Of a DNA stretch of 64,000 nt, positions 23,450 through 38,000 are shown piece after piece (the first letter of the stretch is position 1; every line of letters starts with the position of its first letter). This DNA is from Onchocerca lupi (taxonomy: Eukaryota > Nematoda > Chromadorea > Rhabditida > Onchocercidae). The DNA lies in contig JAOVVO010000266.1 of assembly GCA_028564675.1 (NCBI GenBank), forward strand, positions 35,698-99,697, given 5' to 3'. The notes beneath the pieces are model-generated. The model searched no databases, was not told where the DNA came from, and saw nothing but the letters and a program-made list of their open reading frames with translations. Made by a program: the position numbers and the translations under genes.

Positions 23450-26059
23450 GAAGTTACTGATTTGAAGAATTTTGTTTATCATAACAATTTTGCTCAATTT
23501 CTATGTTTTTCTTCCAACTGATCATAATTATTCTCTGATCTACTTGTTATATAACGGTGTTTCCATTGAAGCTTTATTTAAATAAAATTTCGACTTCATC
23601 CAGTGAAAGGAATAATCATTTCTAGAAAGGAGCAGTCGATATACATCTCAGAAAACCGTTCAAATATAATAATCTTTGCTATCGGCAATAAGTAATTTAG
23701 AAATTTTGAACTCCTTTTGCGTCATTGCTATGGAAAGATCGTTAATCTTTATTGCAAGTAGAAACGATCTGCCGATACATATTTTTCTCATGTTGCGTAA
23801 ACTGTGGTATCATTTAAGGATGCTTTTTAATTGGTATTAACAATTCTTTTATTGTATGTCTTTATGATTGTTTTAAAAATGAAAAATTATTTTCTTATTC
23901 TACAAAATAAAAAATCTTTGTGATTATCCTGGAGCATCTATTTCCAGTCTGAATTCCTAGACGTTGCTTTTAAATTCGTGTGGTTGTTTTCCTTAATAAC
24001 ATCATCATACATCAACCTTGTTCTCATTCTCTTTCCGTGATCTCATAATCATGTTCTGATCGAAAACTTGAGGACTTTTTCTATGACATTACAAAGATTG
24101 AAAGAACAAATATGCAGAAGTTTAATATGGATAGTTGATAATATTTTTCAAGTTATACTCTGGACATCAATATTCGAATTTTTTTGGTGCAATTATCACG
24201 CAGTACCCATTTTTTAAATTCCAAATAACAATAATATTTCTCTGTTTTCCTTTTCCATCTATTTTTTCTTGCAGTAAATTATAATTCATATAGACCGGGA
24301 AGTTCTACAAACTGCCAAATTTCTCTTTATCTCCAGGTTTTTTTTTTCGCATGACACTTATTAATAATTAGGATAAAAGATTGGAATTATTTTTAATAGG
24401 AACCCTTGAAGAAGCTATATTCTTATGTAGCTTTCTATATTGTTATATAGAAACATAGAGGGCCTGAGGACTATTTACTTCCTGTATTTGACTAAAATGA
24501 CAAAGTTAAAAGTTTTGAAGCATTTTTTACAAGGACTGCATATGCATTAGCACAAGTCATATACTGAAAATATTTGCGCAAGTTACGTGTTAGTAGGAAA
24601 TGTTACCTTAAGAAATCTGAATTTTCGCCATCCCACTTGTTCCACTTTCCGTGGTTTTCCTACCCTTCAAATTTCCTGCTTATGTTTATCCTATTATTCC
24701 CCATTATTACTAATGTATTTCCTCCAATTCTATACCACGTCCTGATTACCACTTATATTTATATCATCGCGCTCAAAATCAGTATTATTTGTGACGAAGA
24801 ACAAAATCTATGCTGTGCAATTCCTTCTTCGCGATGAATTTGAAAGTGCAATAGAGAATCAAAGTTTAATAGTCGAAATCAAAACTTTGTTCGCATCCAG
24901 ACATTTTACTATATTCTCATATAGCACAATTACTCTAGCGCTTTAACATAATCCAAGTTTGCAAATCACAATCACAGTTATGCTCATACCAAAAAGTTTT
25001 TTTCCTACAGTTGAGTATGTTGGTTTGTGCTGTACGGTTTTCAGAAATTTTCTTCTGAATAAAATTCATGATAATTTTCCCTCTATTAATCCCACATATC
25101 TCTACTGACTTTTGCTATATCCAAGGCATTAACTGGATAGGAAGACAGAACAAATATTTTATAAGAATTAAGATAAAAATTAATACAATGAGCAACGAAG
25201 AATTTCTATCAAGTTATACAAGTGTTACTAGATCAAAAATAATAATGATGACAGTTTATCCTGTATAAATACGCAATATCAATAGTTTTAATTTTTAAAA
25301 AATCGTGATCAATTCATAAGATATAGCACGTAATGCATTCATCTACGGGGTAGTGTTGACAAAGAGAGTGTTAATCATCGATATCTTCGTATCACATTAC
25401 AATATTGGAGTTTCCAAAGTATACTCTCTTGAAAAAAGTTTCCTGAAGAATATAACAAGATGATACTTCTTCCTATCGAGATAAAATTCTGCATACTCCT
25501 TTTATAAAAATATATTTTGCATGTACTATATGAAGGACAAGAAACATGGAACAGCATTCAAGAAAAGCGGAACATGACACAAATCTTCGAAAGACAAAAG
25601 GCGAAAAATAACGAACTGGGAAATCCAGAAAGAACAAAAGCAAAATATCTCCAGACCTGAGGGATACAAGATGGTTTCAAATTTTTGCAACTGCTTTGCT
25701 TGATCATGCAGCAATAGCTTTACAGTTTCTCAAATTTAACAATTTTCGAGAGCTGCAGTGATAGATAGCAAATAAAGAATAAGTAGACAGAAGCCTTTAC
25801 CATTTATTACTTATGGAAAATGAAAGCAGAATTTTCTTCAACGGAAAGACTATTCAAATATTTGATTGCTTAAATTTGACAACTTCTTTCCAAACAGTAG
25901 TAAAATTAGTACTGAAATATTTTTTTCAGAAGAAAAATCATCGCATTTTTATTCAAAAGAGGTATATCTTCTTGAAGAATTCAAAAGGCGGAAATAGAAA
26001 GATATTTGAAATGGAATAAATTTTAGGACGATAATATGATACACGCATTTTGCTAAATT
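23450..26059. other. Tail-to-tail intergenic region, plc-1 / BLTP3
   Basis: This 2.6-kb AT-rich stretch holds the two 3' UTRs. TTTATT at 25803-25808 is a candidate minus-strand poly(A) signal for the BLTP3 gene. Several 60-87-residue open frames exist but are hydrophobic or low-complexity and show no splice context or recognisable motif. Confidence 0.6.
23581..23586 (+). terminator. plc-1 polyadenylation signal
   Basis: AATAAA about 130 bases after the plc-1 stop codon, in AT-rich sequence. Confidence 0.6.
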
Positions 26060-29000
26060 CTAACTGTTCTCATCCTCTTCCACTGTTTGCTCGATGACGC
26101 AATCATTCAGCTTGATTCGGAATGGATTTGTCGTTGTGTCCTGGAAAAAATTGAGAAATTTCGACATTTTTTCGAATATTAAGCTCTCATAAAACACCGC
26201 CCTGAATATTTTACCTTCGGCAATGTTCATTAAGTCCATATTCTCTCTAAAAAAATGCACTTTTTCTTTCTAAAGTTCACAATTGATAACTTCTTCCTTC
26301 ACGACATCATCGGTAATGATAGTCACGAATGCTTTCTTAATACTACTTAATGGTTCAAAAATCTGTAAACTTTCCAAAATTTTTGCGAATTTATCGACCA
26401 CCAAAAACCAATCAAAAAGTGATAATTGCAACATTAGGGTTTATTGCTAAATAAAAAGAAAAAAAACTGACACACTACAAATTAATTTAGACAATAATAC
26501 CAGTCAAGAAAACGTTACAATTCATTTTAACTTTTTTAAATTGTGCAGAATGTGACGGATACAATCAACCTACCCTGACAATAATTTGTGTATCTATCAA
26601 ATTAATTTTCAAATTCAGTGGAACATTAGTTTTTTGATCATCATATATGAAAGCAGAAAGATGCATCAAAATAATATCATCGAATGTAGCCCGAAATCCT
26701 TCAATCTGTACCTGAAATATTATCTTGAAACTATTACAAATATTAGGTGGTTCAACAAAGTTCATCTTCTAACGGCGTATACCTACAAGCTTTTTCTGTC
26801 AGAAAAAGCGAAATATTTTTCGGAATATAGATACGACGAATCAAAAATTTTATGAGAACGGGAAGAAATAGTGAAATTAATCAGTTTTAAAGCTAGCTGA
26901 AAATGCTTTAAGAGATTTCCAAATTTGAGATTTCATGTTGAAAACACCCGCATTGAGAAAAGAAAACGATGTTTTTACAAAATTGTAAGCAGTTACAAAG
27001 AATTTTCAAAATTTTAAACAGATTCCAAAAAGAACAAATTTTTAGGAAAGAAACTAACTTTTACTGAAGAAGGTTGTCCATTGGAGAATGAATAAAATTG
27101 AAAATTAGCGGTAGTTTTACCATTATTTGCGGGGATTCTTTCAAAAGAATAATTATTTTCCTGATTGTTCATTGCTGCATAAATATCTCCCAATTTCTTA
27201 TTGAAAGACTGCTGAACTGCAATCCTGTAATTTGAAAGCAAAGAAATTCAACAATGCAATATATTCGGAGACAAAAGTAGTTGTCAACAGGCTTTTGCAA
27301 TCAAACCTTATACATAGTGGGACCATCCACAGCAAGCTTAATGAAGCTATGAGAACAAGTTTGTTAATGTTAATATTAAAATATCCATAAATCTTTGAGA
27401 CGATCTCTCTAAGCTTATCGTGGGGATTAAAATACCACACATGCTAACTCGAAAGAGAAATAGAAGCGGAATAATGCAGCTATTTCAACTCCTTCAGTTA
27501 CCGCCCTTCTCTTTCTTTATTTCACTTTACCTTGCTCATCGATATGGAAACCCTATTCTACTGCCTCCTCCAATCATTGTCTAGCAAATCCTTAATCCTA
27601 AATAATGTCTAAAATAAAATTTTAGTTAAATTTCACCAACAAAAATTTCAAGCAACAATTATTTATTGATATTTTTTGTTGGTGATGAAGACTGAATACT
27701 ACAATAAAACACAGAACGACATCAGCGGTAGCTAGGATATTCAGAATACATTTTATCGCCATCATCATTGCAGACAACATTTTGGAATGTTTAACCCAAT
27801 TTTGAGAAAATTTGAGCCATTCTTCATAACTTAACCATTCGAATGACAAAAATCTGCACCTTTCAAAACTCACTTCGTAATATAACCAGCTCCCTTTGAA
27901 GCATTATTGAGTGATGATATCACTACATTCAGATCGCTCAGTAGTGCAGAAACAACATTTACCTGCAAATCAATCCATAAAATTTCATCCAAAAGTCCTA
28001 TCTGTCTATTTTCTAATTAGATTTATTGAATAATGTCCAGAAGAATAAAGATTTATACTGAATTTAAATTTATATGATTCCATTTGCAAATATTTAAATT
28101 TGAATTCTAATAATGGCTCATGAAATTACAACCTGTTTCTTAAGATTTTTATGGACTTTATTCGGCTTTGACATTACTTCATCAGCAAAGGCTTCTTCAG
28201 CAACAGCAATTTCTTAACAGAGGAATGATTAATACCAATAATCAAAAAAAAAAAAATCACGAACTGATGAAAAGGATGTTCATGTGACTAAGAATAACCA
28301 GAAAAAAAAAAAAAAAAAAAGAAAACGGGTCAGATGACTAAATTTCGCTCCAACCACAGTTTTTTATTATCAGCATGGAACTTTTTAAATTCCATCTACT
28401 TTCAGATAATATACCTTTCATCCGCCACTTAGAACGATGTTGAACTAGGAAGTGCGAAACAAGATCCTGCATAAACTTGCAAACTTTCTATTTTTCAAAC
28501 AGATTTTAATAACAACCATATCAAATGGATACATCGAAGACCGATGTAAAAATAGAAAACGGAAATCCAATATTCCTAACAGCTTTTAGTATCTCAAAGA
28601 CATGAGTCATTTTATATTCATTAGCAGTCAATTTCTTAAGTAAAGTGAAAGTTTACCGTCATTAAAAATGTCTTCAACAGTATCAAATACCAGTAATTGT
28701 TGTTCTTCTTCTGAAATATTTGTTGCAACTGACATTGTATCGTCTGTTACACTTGTTAATACTGCAAGAAGGAAAAGCATCTGTTCCAATTTGTTAAAAA
28801 GATGGAAAATAAAGTTGGAGACTTGTAATATTACTTATTAGAGTTGATGTATTTTTTACATGTTCTGTCGCTACAATTTTTTTAACGAATAGCCAATCTG
28901 CTTTTTCCAGCAGCAATAAAAAATAGTGGTCAAAACTGGAAACGAATTCGATCAATATAAAATATTAAGCAATATAAAACGAACCGCTGTCAATTTGTTG

Positions 29001-32000
29001 TGGAAATTCTGGAAAGACTTCCTGATTATCTTTCTGGAATGTTATTGCCGTACTTGAACCAGTCATTTTCTGCTCTCGGTCATAATCGGCTGGCGTCAAA
29101 TATGCTGAATGTAATTCCTCGTTTATATCTGTAATTATCTGTTAATGATGACCCAGTATGCAGACAAATAAAAATAAAATTTGTAGAATTTAAAGAACTG
29201 CTTTTCGATTACATCTTATATTTCAAAAAATTGTCTCTTCGAACATTTTCAACAAAATGATGATATCTCAGTGGAAAGAAAGAATAAATCAAAGAAATTC
29301 CAGCGAGAATGATGATATAGCTAATAATATTTCCTTTAAATAGTGGACTTTAGTGAAAACCAATAATTTTATTTCTTAGTAGTTAATGAGAGCCAAAGAA
29401 ATTATTAAGTTAATTCTACAGCTGGTTGCAGATTTTGGAATATTTGATTGTTTCTGCACAGGGAAGGTGAGCTGGCATCGTATGCAATTCGTGCGCGTCT
29501 TTTTTTTTTTTTTTTTTTCTTGGATATACACGATTTTTGTGGACGGATTTCATTAAACCCCCTAACTATATCTAAATGACAATTAGTTAAACAACAAGTA
29601 CCCTTAGTCTTGGAAATAATAAGCTCTTTACAAAAATCCCAAGCAATGTTAAACTCCGCGAAAATCGTAAGCAGCGATTCAACAAACTCGATGAAAGAAG
29701 TCTGAATGAAACAACTGAAAGAGGAATCAAGTCATTTATTACTTCACGCATTACTGCTAAGTTCACTGGCAAATTTATAGAAGTTTTACGTTAATGCTGC
29801 ATTTTAAGAATGTTAGAAGAATGAGTGAAAAGCAAGTGTTCAATAATTTGCACAGTAATAAATTAAGTGAATCTGTTTTAAGGTTATACTTCACTTCTAG
29901 AACATTTTCACTACAGCTTGCATTATAATTAGCTAAAGAAGTTTAAGAGATCAAAATCCTTTTCTTCTTATTTCGTCTTATTTTTTAGCAACAATGAATT
30001 CGATTTTTTATGGAAGACGGATCAAAATTCTATACGGATCAAATCCACAGGAAAGTAAAACTGAGTCCTTATTATGAATTTGGTCTGCTTTCCTTTTTAA
30101 AGGCCTGCAAGATTAAATATCTTTCTTATTTTTAAACTTGAATTGCAAGTTTTTTAAATCTCATTTTAGTTTTGGTAGTACTGAGCAATGTTTAAATCAG
30201 CGTATGGAGTTACTTCCAGTTTAGTATGCAATGAAACGAAGTCAAAGGCTTATCTTGAGCATAATCTATCCACCTCAGCCGTTTCTGATGCTTGTTTTAC
30301 CTGTCCTACATACCGTTATAATCATTTATAACAAGGATCCATAATTCTAAAAAGAATATAAAGTCAAAGAGGCAGAAAATTTCTTGAAAAAGACTTCAAA
30401 GAGCATTCTGATAAAATATTACTTCTGTACTCAGATAACTGCGTGCAATGTAATAATGCGCTACTCTGAAAATGAACATTAAAGTAACCTTCAAGAAGCC
30501 ATTATTTGAAAGATTTCAAAGAAATTGATAGAATTAGTTTTTTGACTGATACTATTTTCCTATACTAATCTTTGCAATTCAAATTAGAGTATTGAATTAT
30601 ATGGTGATCTTATCGATGAATTTTCCTATCCAAATATCATTGATTTTTATGCTTTTTTAAAAAAGTCATTATTGTTTCTTTACTGTTGCACAATATTTCT
30701 GCATTTTCCGGGTTATAATTTGATGCAAACGTATAAAGCAACACTAAATGCATTCGACAGGAAAAAGTCATATTTAATGAAAGAATACAGGAACTAAATT
30801 AAATCACACGTTCACTAAAATATGAATTCTCATTCCTTTTTTTCTTGGAAACTTACTAAAGTTTCTTTGAAATGACAATTTTTTCATAATAGTCAATATT
30901 TACAGTCGGACTGCATACGATACAATTTTATTGTTCAAATAAAGCTAGTAAACGGAGAATTTGTTTAGATGTAAATATAAACTCTCTTACAGGTGTTGAT
31001 TATGAATAACGGTGACTAGGTTGAAAGGTTTGCAAAGTGACTTGCATAACGATTGTTGGATTGTTATAGATCTGAAGTATGTGAAGTGCACACACGATCA
31101 GATGATTGTTTTCTTTTCAAAAATTGTAGTGATCAATTTGAATTTCATACTATGGTGCCTCCAATGATGATATCAAATGTAACATTGACAGCAGTTACTA
31201 TATCCACATGTCTTGTATTGATCAGATGTATCAGATGAAACTATTTTTGATGTGACGTATCCATGAGGGAAGAAATGAACAAAGGCAAAAGTGGGACACA
31301 AATCAAAAATTGATGTCACAAATATGACCTGACCAAATGATGGATACTATCCCAAAAGTTCTCTTCGCCATGTGTGCACTAACAAAAGAACTGAATACAT
31401 TCAAGACCTTTACTGTCAATGCACAAATTCTTAAAATGTCTCGCGTCTATTGAACTATTCATTCTAACCATTATTCTTCGTGTGACTTTGTTCGTCTACA
31501 ACTTGAAATTACATCGATTCATGAGAAATTACTAAACGATCTGTCATCTTCCTCTCTTGACAGTAGCACTGCATAGTCTTAGACAGCAACGAATATAATT
31601 TCTGCATTTTGAGACTCGAAACGTTAAACGTCAAAACGACTGAGGCGGAGAAAAGAGATTTTGCGCAACAATCAGAACAATTGTAGTATCAAATATATGC
31701 GTGATCGTAGGAGGAGCGAGGGAGAAGAGGGGAAGAAGGTTATTGACATGAATAAAAGCGATTAATACCTCCGCAGTCGTTTGAGGGCCAGTAAGGGTAG
31801 GAGTTGACCCGGTGACCTAGATCACTTATGCCTTCCACACGGAACCAGTAATGGATACTTACTCTAACAAAGGTACTGGATGGATGTCGAACCCATTGAC
31901 TTTCACCTGTTTTTTTTTTCTGAGCTTTTCATACTCTATTTAAGTAGCATTAGCTAGAAAAATAATATCTTCTGTTCCTAAATTTCTGTATTTTTGTTTA

Positions 32001-35000
32001 GAAACTTTTGTTTTGCATTTTTTATTCTTCGGAGACGATTTAAAATTCCCCGTCAGAGTCACATAGACAATCTGAATGTGTGATAGATAACATAAAAACA
32101 AATTTGAAAATTAAAGTCATTTACGATCCTACTGATCTGTCCGTAAAATGAATGCATTTCAGTTCCATCCAATTCCGATCCTATCAGCCATTGATGATGT
32201 CATGTCAGACAAGAATTTTTTGGCAGTTTAGCGTATGGTTCCTCGCAGTTTTATGGTTTTCTCTTCACTATTCGTTAAATAATGAGTGAAAGCAAGCCAT
32301 ACTCGTTTCATTGAAATAATGAGAGTAATATCCCAAACTAAACTTATTTTCGATGGTGGATGCATGACGTCATCTTCTTTTAAGCAATATTTAAGGTGAA
32401 AATATCGTAAAATACCAGTGAATATTAGATTATACGTAATAGATCACACATATGCAAATGAGCAGTATGAGAAAATATATAATTTGCGTTATTGGAAAGC
32501 GCCTTTCGTGTCAGTAGAAGTGGGTTACATACCATGCCATGCAGTTCTTCTTTTCTTTTATTTTAAATAAATTTTGAAGGTCGAACAGCGATCAAAACAG
32601 CTTTCAGTATCAATTTTAAATACAATTTTTCAATCGCTATAGTATTTTGAAGTATCTGTATCGAAAATTTGGAACTCTATGATTGCTGAAGCGCGTTTAT
32701 GGTATGTGGATCTTCTGGATTCTTGATCTCACTAAGTGCAGTAACCGATTTATTTGATGGCACTGTGGAAAAATTCGAAAGATGATTTATTATAAGCAAG
32801 AGTGTTAAAATTCAAGAAGTGCGAAAGTAGTTTTCAAATGAACCAACAAGGATTAACATGTTTATCACCAAAGCAATAAAGAGAAGAGTAAACATGTTTG
32901 TCTCCAAATTGTTCCAATTGACAGATAAATAAAGGGAGGTCGCCTAATCATGAGACGACAAATTGGAGATCAGGAAAGGAGGAGCGCCGGAAGGATATAT
33001 AAGGTTCGGATTTTGGAGAAGAGTGTGCTTTCGACAGGAGCAGTTTTCTACAAGAGTTTTCACAAGATTTGTCTCTATCACACAGGACATAGGGGATTTT
33101 CCCGATATCTACTGCTGACCTAATCGAGTCACAATAGCAACATGAATAAGTCTCCAATCCGAACATCCACAAACCAAATTATACAAACTCGATCGGAATT
33201 TTTTCCCAACAGGCATAGTCCATGTTACCTAATGCTTCTGTTTCAACTGCTCTTCGAAACAGTCTAGAGCATAACTTTATTTACTTAATGAACAATTGCA
33301 GGAAGATGTGAGCTGGATATCCATGATCTCTTTTGAGGACGGAAATAATCATATGGTAGCGGGTAACGGTCCAAAAACCGATTTCCTCAATACTGACTTT
33401 TTTTTGACCTGTATTTCAAGTTGATATGGTCATCTCTGCATCACGACAGCTAATATTGCTAACTATTTTCGCATATTATGTGACAACATTCTGTCCAGTC
33501 CTTAAATCGTGCACTTGTAACGACAAATTTAATGGTTATTATGTCGACTGTAACGGTCCTATCAATACAACCTTGTCTGATATTATACAGTCATTAAGTA
33601 GACGACAAGTGCAAAGGCTTACAATCATTAATGCTTCCTGGCCGGTGAGTTTTTCCTAGATTTATTTCAGAATAAAATAAAAGGAAGTACTTCTTTTTAA
33701 CATCCAGGAATATTCAAAATTCAGTCATACTAAGTGTTTGAGAATTAACATTTTAGTTTTCACAAAAACTCTTGGTTTACGCTGTCCCTTGCAAATTATT
33801 CTTTAGAATTTATTTTAGGTAATGGAAATTAGAAGAAATGAAGTGTAAAATTGATTTAAATAAAAAATTTTTACAGTTCTCCATTCTACAGCGAATTTTC
33901 CTTAATTATTGAACTCTTTTCTTCTCGAAATTGACATTTCCTCCTCCATTCCCTCTTATCATAATGAGTAGAGATTATGACGAAAGAAAGTACCTTAAAA
34001 AACCGAAAAATCACAATTCCCCTTCATGCATTCAATTCACTGTCAGACAAGTAAACACATCAGCCACCCCATTTCAAAAATCTTCCGGAAGAAAATGAAA
34101 TTTTAAATTTTGGCAAAAAAAAAAACATTTGGACTGAATTATAATAGCAAACTAAAATACTGTAATTTATTTAGAAAGTGGGATGAAATTCCAGACAAAC
34201 CAATAAGGTGAAGCCTTTCATGGTGTTTCTTCATAATTTTAGAGCTCACAATTTAGATGCTTGAAGAATTGCCACCAGCCAGTATACGCTCTCTCCAGTT
34301 GATTTCGTGTGGCATCAAGAAAATTACAAATACAACTTTCGCCAAATTAGCTGATAATTTGGAACATCTAACAATTACCGAAAATATGCTCACAACTGTG
34401 ACACTACCTGATCATTTGCCAAAATTAATTTCACTTAATCTCAATTATAATCAGGTAAACTACATTTCAACAATGCTCACAACGATTTAGTTGAAAATTT
34501 TTTAACTGAAAAAAAAAAATTTCAGTTAACAGATTTATCAGATAATGCATTAAAAGGTGCCGAAAGTCTGCGACATTTACGTCTTGAAGGAAATAAAATT
34601 TGCTCACTTTCAAGGTTAGAAAATTTTTTTATCTACCATTCATTAATGATCGTATTTTTGGTGAAGTGGTGTAATTATTTCAAATTAGCATATATTTTCC
34701 GGTCTCATGTAGTCACAGATTTTCGAACTATTTTTTTTGAATGACCTTTTTAGAAATTACGTTCAAAAATCAGTTTAGGAACAGGTTCTCAATCTCAGAT
34801 CAGTTTTGCATTATAGAATGAGCTTTTCCATGGACCAGATTAATTTTGATGAGTATATAACTGATGATAATATTACCTACTAAAGTTGCGGCAAATGAGA
34901 CATAGATGGCCTTGAACTAATTTCATTTAAGAATCTATTGACCAGTAACAACAAAACGAATAACGAAATGGAAATTGGCAATCAACTACAAACAGTAGAA

Positions 35001-38000
35001 AATTAGGGGGTGTAGAAAGATTTTTGCATGTTCATAGTTCTTAGTTCCTTTGTTCCTGCGACCTCCCATTATCTTTTCGCATTTCGTCTTATCATTTTCT
35101 GTCCATAACGATTGATTTTACCATAAATGAGGTATATATACAAACAGGAGGAGCCTTACAGCAGCCGAGTTTTAAAAAATATTTGAATTCTTTAGAAACG
35201 AGCAGAATTTAGACATTTCAGAAAAATTTTTCTCTCTAATTCAAAACAAAGTAAAATTTCCTGATTATACACTAATTAATATCCTGAATTTTGGAACCTA
35301 ATGTGAATTTTTGAAACACCGGTTCTCTCTACTCAAAATACAAGTAATAATGACTGAGAATACTTTAGTAATTCATTATTGGATATCAAGAATGTACTGG
35401 AATTATTGGACTTGAGTGACAACTGCCTTAACAATATACCGGCCCAGAACCTAAGGAATTGTATCCGTCTTATGCATTTGGATTTATCTCATAACGCTAT
35501 CAAGGAAATTACTAACTTCGAACTTATGAATTTACCACTGCTCAAGGTATTCAAAATTCAAATTGATATGTTTTTGAAGCATTTAAAATAACATGCTTCT
35601 GCTTGCTAATGAAGATAAAGTGCTACCGACAATAAGAAAAAATATATGCTCCACTGACTTTTCATTTCCTGGGAACAGGATTTTTCAATTTATTCAAAAA
35701 TATCAAATATAACCTAATCTGTAACTGATTTATCAGGTACACAGATATATCGAAAATTTTTACGGATAATTTGAGGACCAGTGTAAACTGATTCATATAA
35801 AATGTACTTTTTTATAATCCAGTAGCAAACATTTAAAAATGAGTAATAACAAAGGGAATTGGAAGGACTGAATGGGAATGAGGTCAATGCATACTTACCT
35901 ATCATAAAATACCAGTTGATCGCCTTAATTTTTTCGACCAAAATAAAAAAATGAGTGGTCTTTGAAATTTCTAAACGAATATTTTATGTAACTAATTGTC
36001 TCATTTGAACATAGAAAAAGAACAAAAACGATAAATAAAAAACAGTATTTCCAGAAAATGTTCATTGCATTATTATTAGTCTTATTTCTTTTAAGTATAC
36101 CCAAATTTAGATTAACTACAACTTATACAGCTGAAATTTTTTTTTCAGGAACTACGAATAAATAACAATCAAATAAGTTACATAGCACCGACGGCATTCA
36201 TGAATGTACCACTTTTGGAACATCTCTATTTAAGGAATAATTTAATTTCTTCTATTGAAACGGAACGTCTTTTTCAAGTCTTCAAAAATCTTGAAGTTCT
36301 GGATCTGTCTGAAAATATGCTTACTAAGGTTAAGTTTTAGTGAAACTAGATGTAGTATGTAAATAAAAAATATGCTTCAAATTAGATAACTAATTTTATG
36401 CAGTATGCAGCATCAGCTCCATTGTGTCCAATAAAACAATCGAAAATAGAAAGAAATTTATAAGCAACCGAGTTTCAGGTACCATTATTCAAAGAATTAT
36501 CTAACCTACGACAGATTCATCTCAATCACAATAAAATTTCACAAATTGAGACACTTGCATTTAGTTCCAACAGAAAACTTCAGCTCATCAGTTTGCAGGT
36601 CCATTAATTATCTTCAGACGGTGGTTTTTTTAAACTTGGTGGATCATCTTTACCACAATCTAATTATATGATACTGCTAATTAGAATCATTTTTATAGAG
36701 CAATCAAATTACATCGATGTCACGGAACAGTTTCGATTCATTGGATGAGCTTGTCGTTCTCAACTTAGCTAATAATGCCATCAATAAGATCGGTAAGCAA
36801 TAACGGTTAACCACTTATCAAAAATTCGAAGTGACTGTAGAAGTTCCTTTGAAATAAGATGCCTGATAGATATATATTTGTTTTCTAAAATTTCAATTAT
36901 CAATGCTCTAAAATTAAATCTTTGAGTTTTCCAGAACGCGTAATGCTCGATGGAATGCGAAATTTACAACAACTTAATTTACGAAATAATTCTCTTAGTG
37001 TTTTGGAAAACTTGACGTTTACATCAGTTTCACAAATAACAACTCTTGATCTGGGGCATAACAATATCCATAATATTGAAAAGAATGTATTCACGCCACT
37101 TAAAAATATATTCTGGCTCGATCTGTCATCTAACCTCATCAAAACAATAGAAAAGGACACCTTTAGAGAAAAAATAGCTAACATTTTGCTAAATGGTATG
37201 TTTAATAAAAGATTAAAATCCAGTTTTTCAAATTCAAGTCGAATTTGTAAAATCTTTTCACTTTAAAAAGTGTCTTAAAAGTTTTTTACCAATATTTTCT
37301 TTGAACAACCGGAAGTCATTTCAAGACAACCCACTTCACTGTGATGAAAAATTGGATTGGTTGGTGAGTTATTTGGTGGCAAATCAGGTGCGAACCTTCT
37401 TACCCTATCAGAATGAAGTATTGTGCGCCGGACCGGAAAAGTACATCGGTGTTCGACTGAAGGAACTGATGATTGTAAGAGCCAATGAAACAATGAGCAA
37501 AACAAGATATTATGGGAATAGTCGAAATAATGCCGGTAAGCACAATTCAGAATATTTCACGAACCAGTATTAAATGTATCAATAAATCTGCCAATGAAGT
37601 TTGGTAATCACATGAGTAAATTATAGATCGTGATATGTTAAGCAATATCTTATCTTCCGGAGATCATGATTTGGATCCTAATTTAACACCTACGCAACCA
37701 CCAAGTCTGCTTGAGATCGTACCGGTCATTGATGCTCTTACTGACACTATTCCCTCAATCCAAAATATTGCTGGTATCAATTATTTGCCTAAAACAGATG
37801 GAGAAGATACTCATGAGAACCAAAAATTTAACAATGCCATTGAACAGGTTAATTTTTATTTTACATAGAATTACTTTAAACACTATTAAAAAGACATGAC
37901 ATTATATTAGATTTGATTTCCATTTGCGTTGTTGCATTTTGCAATAAAAACTTATTTTCAGCTTCCTTCACCACTCCGTGTCACAATTAGGAAACAACCG

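Larger units (their letters stand above)
29129..33425. other. 3' part of the giant BLTP3 intron, upstream of eLRR gene A
   Basis: No confident gene. It contains a possible plus-strand coding remnant near 29,585-29,790, a short open frame at 31,053-31,238 ending in a hydrophobic tail, a nuclear-receptor-type direct repeat at 31,805, and an LTR-like/TATA module at 32,8xx-33,14x just before gene A. The rest is AT-rich with a T-run near 29,501-29,518. Confidence 0.5.

Noticed and set aside
24574..24837. 87-codon hydrophobic plus-strand frame after plc-1
   Set aside because: Low-complexity Phe/Ile/Tyr composition from AT-rich DNA, no splice context or motif.
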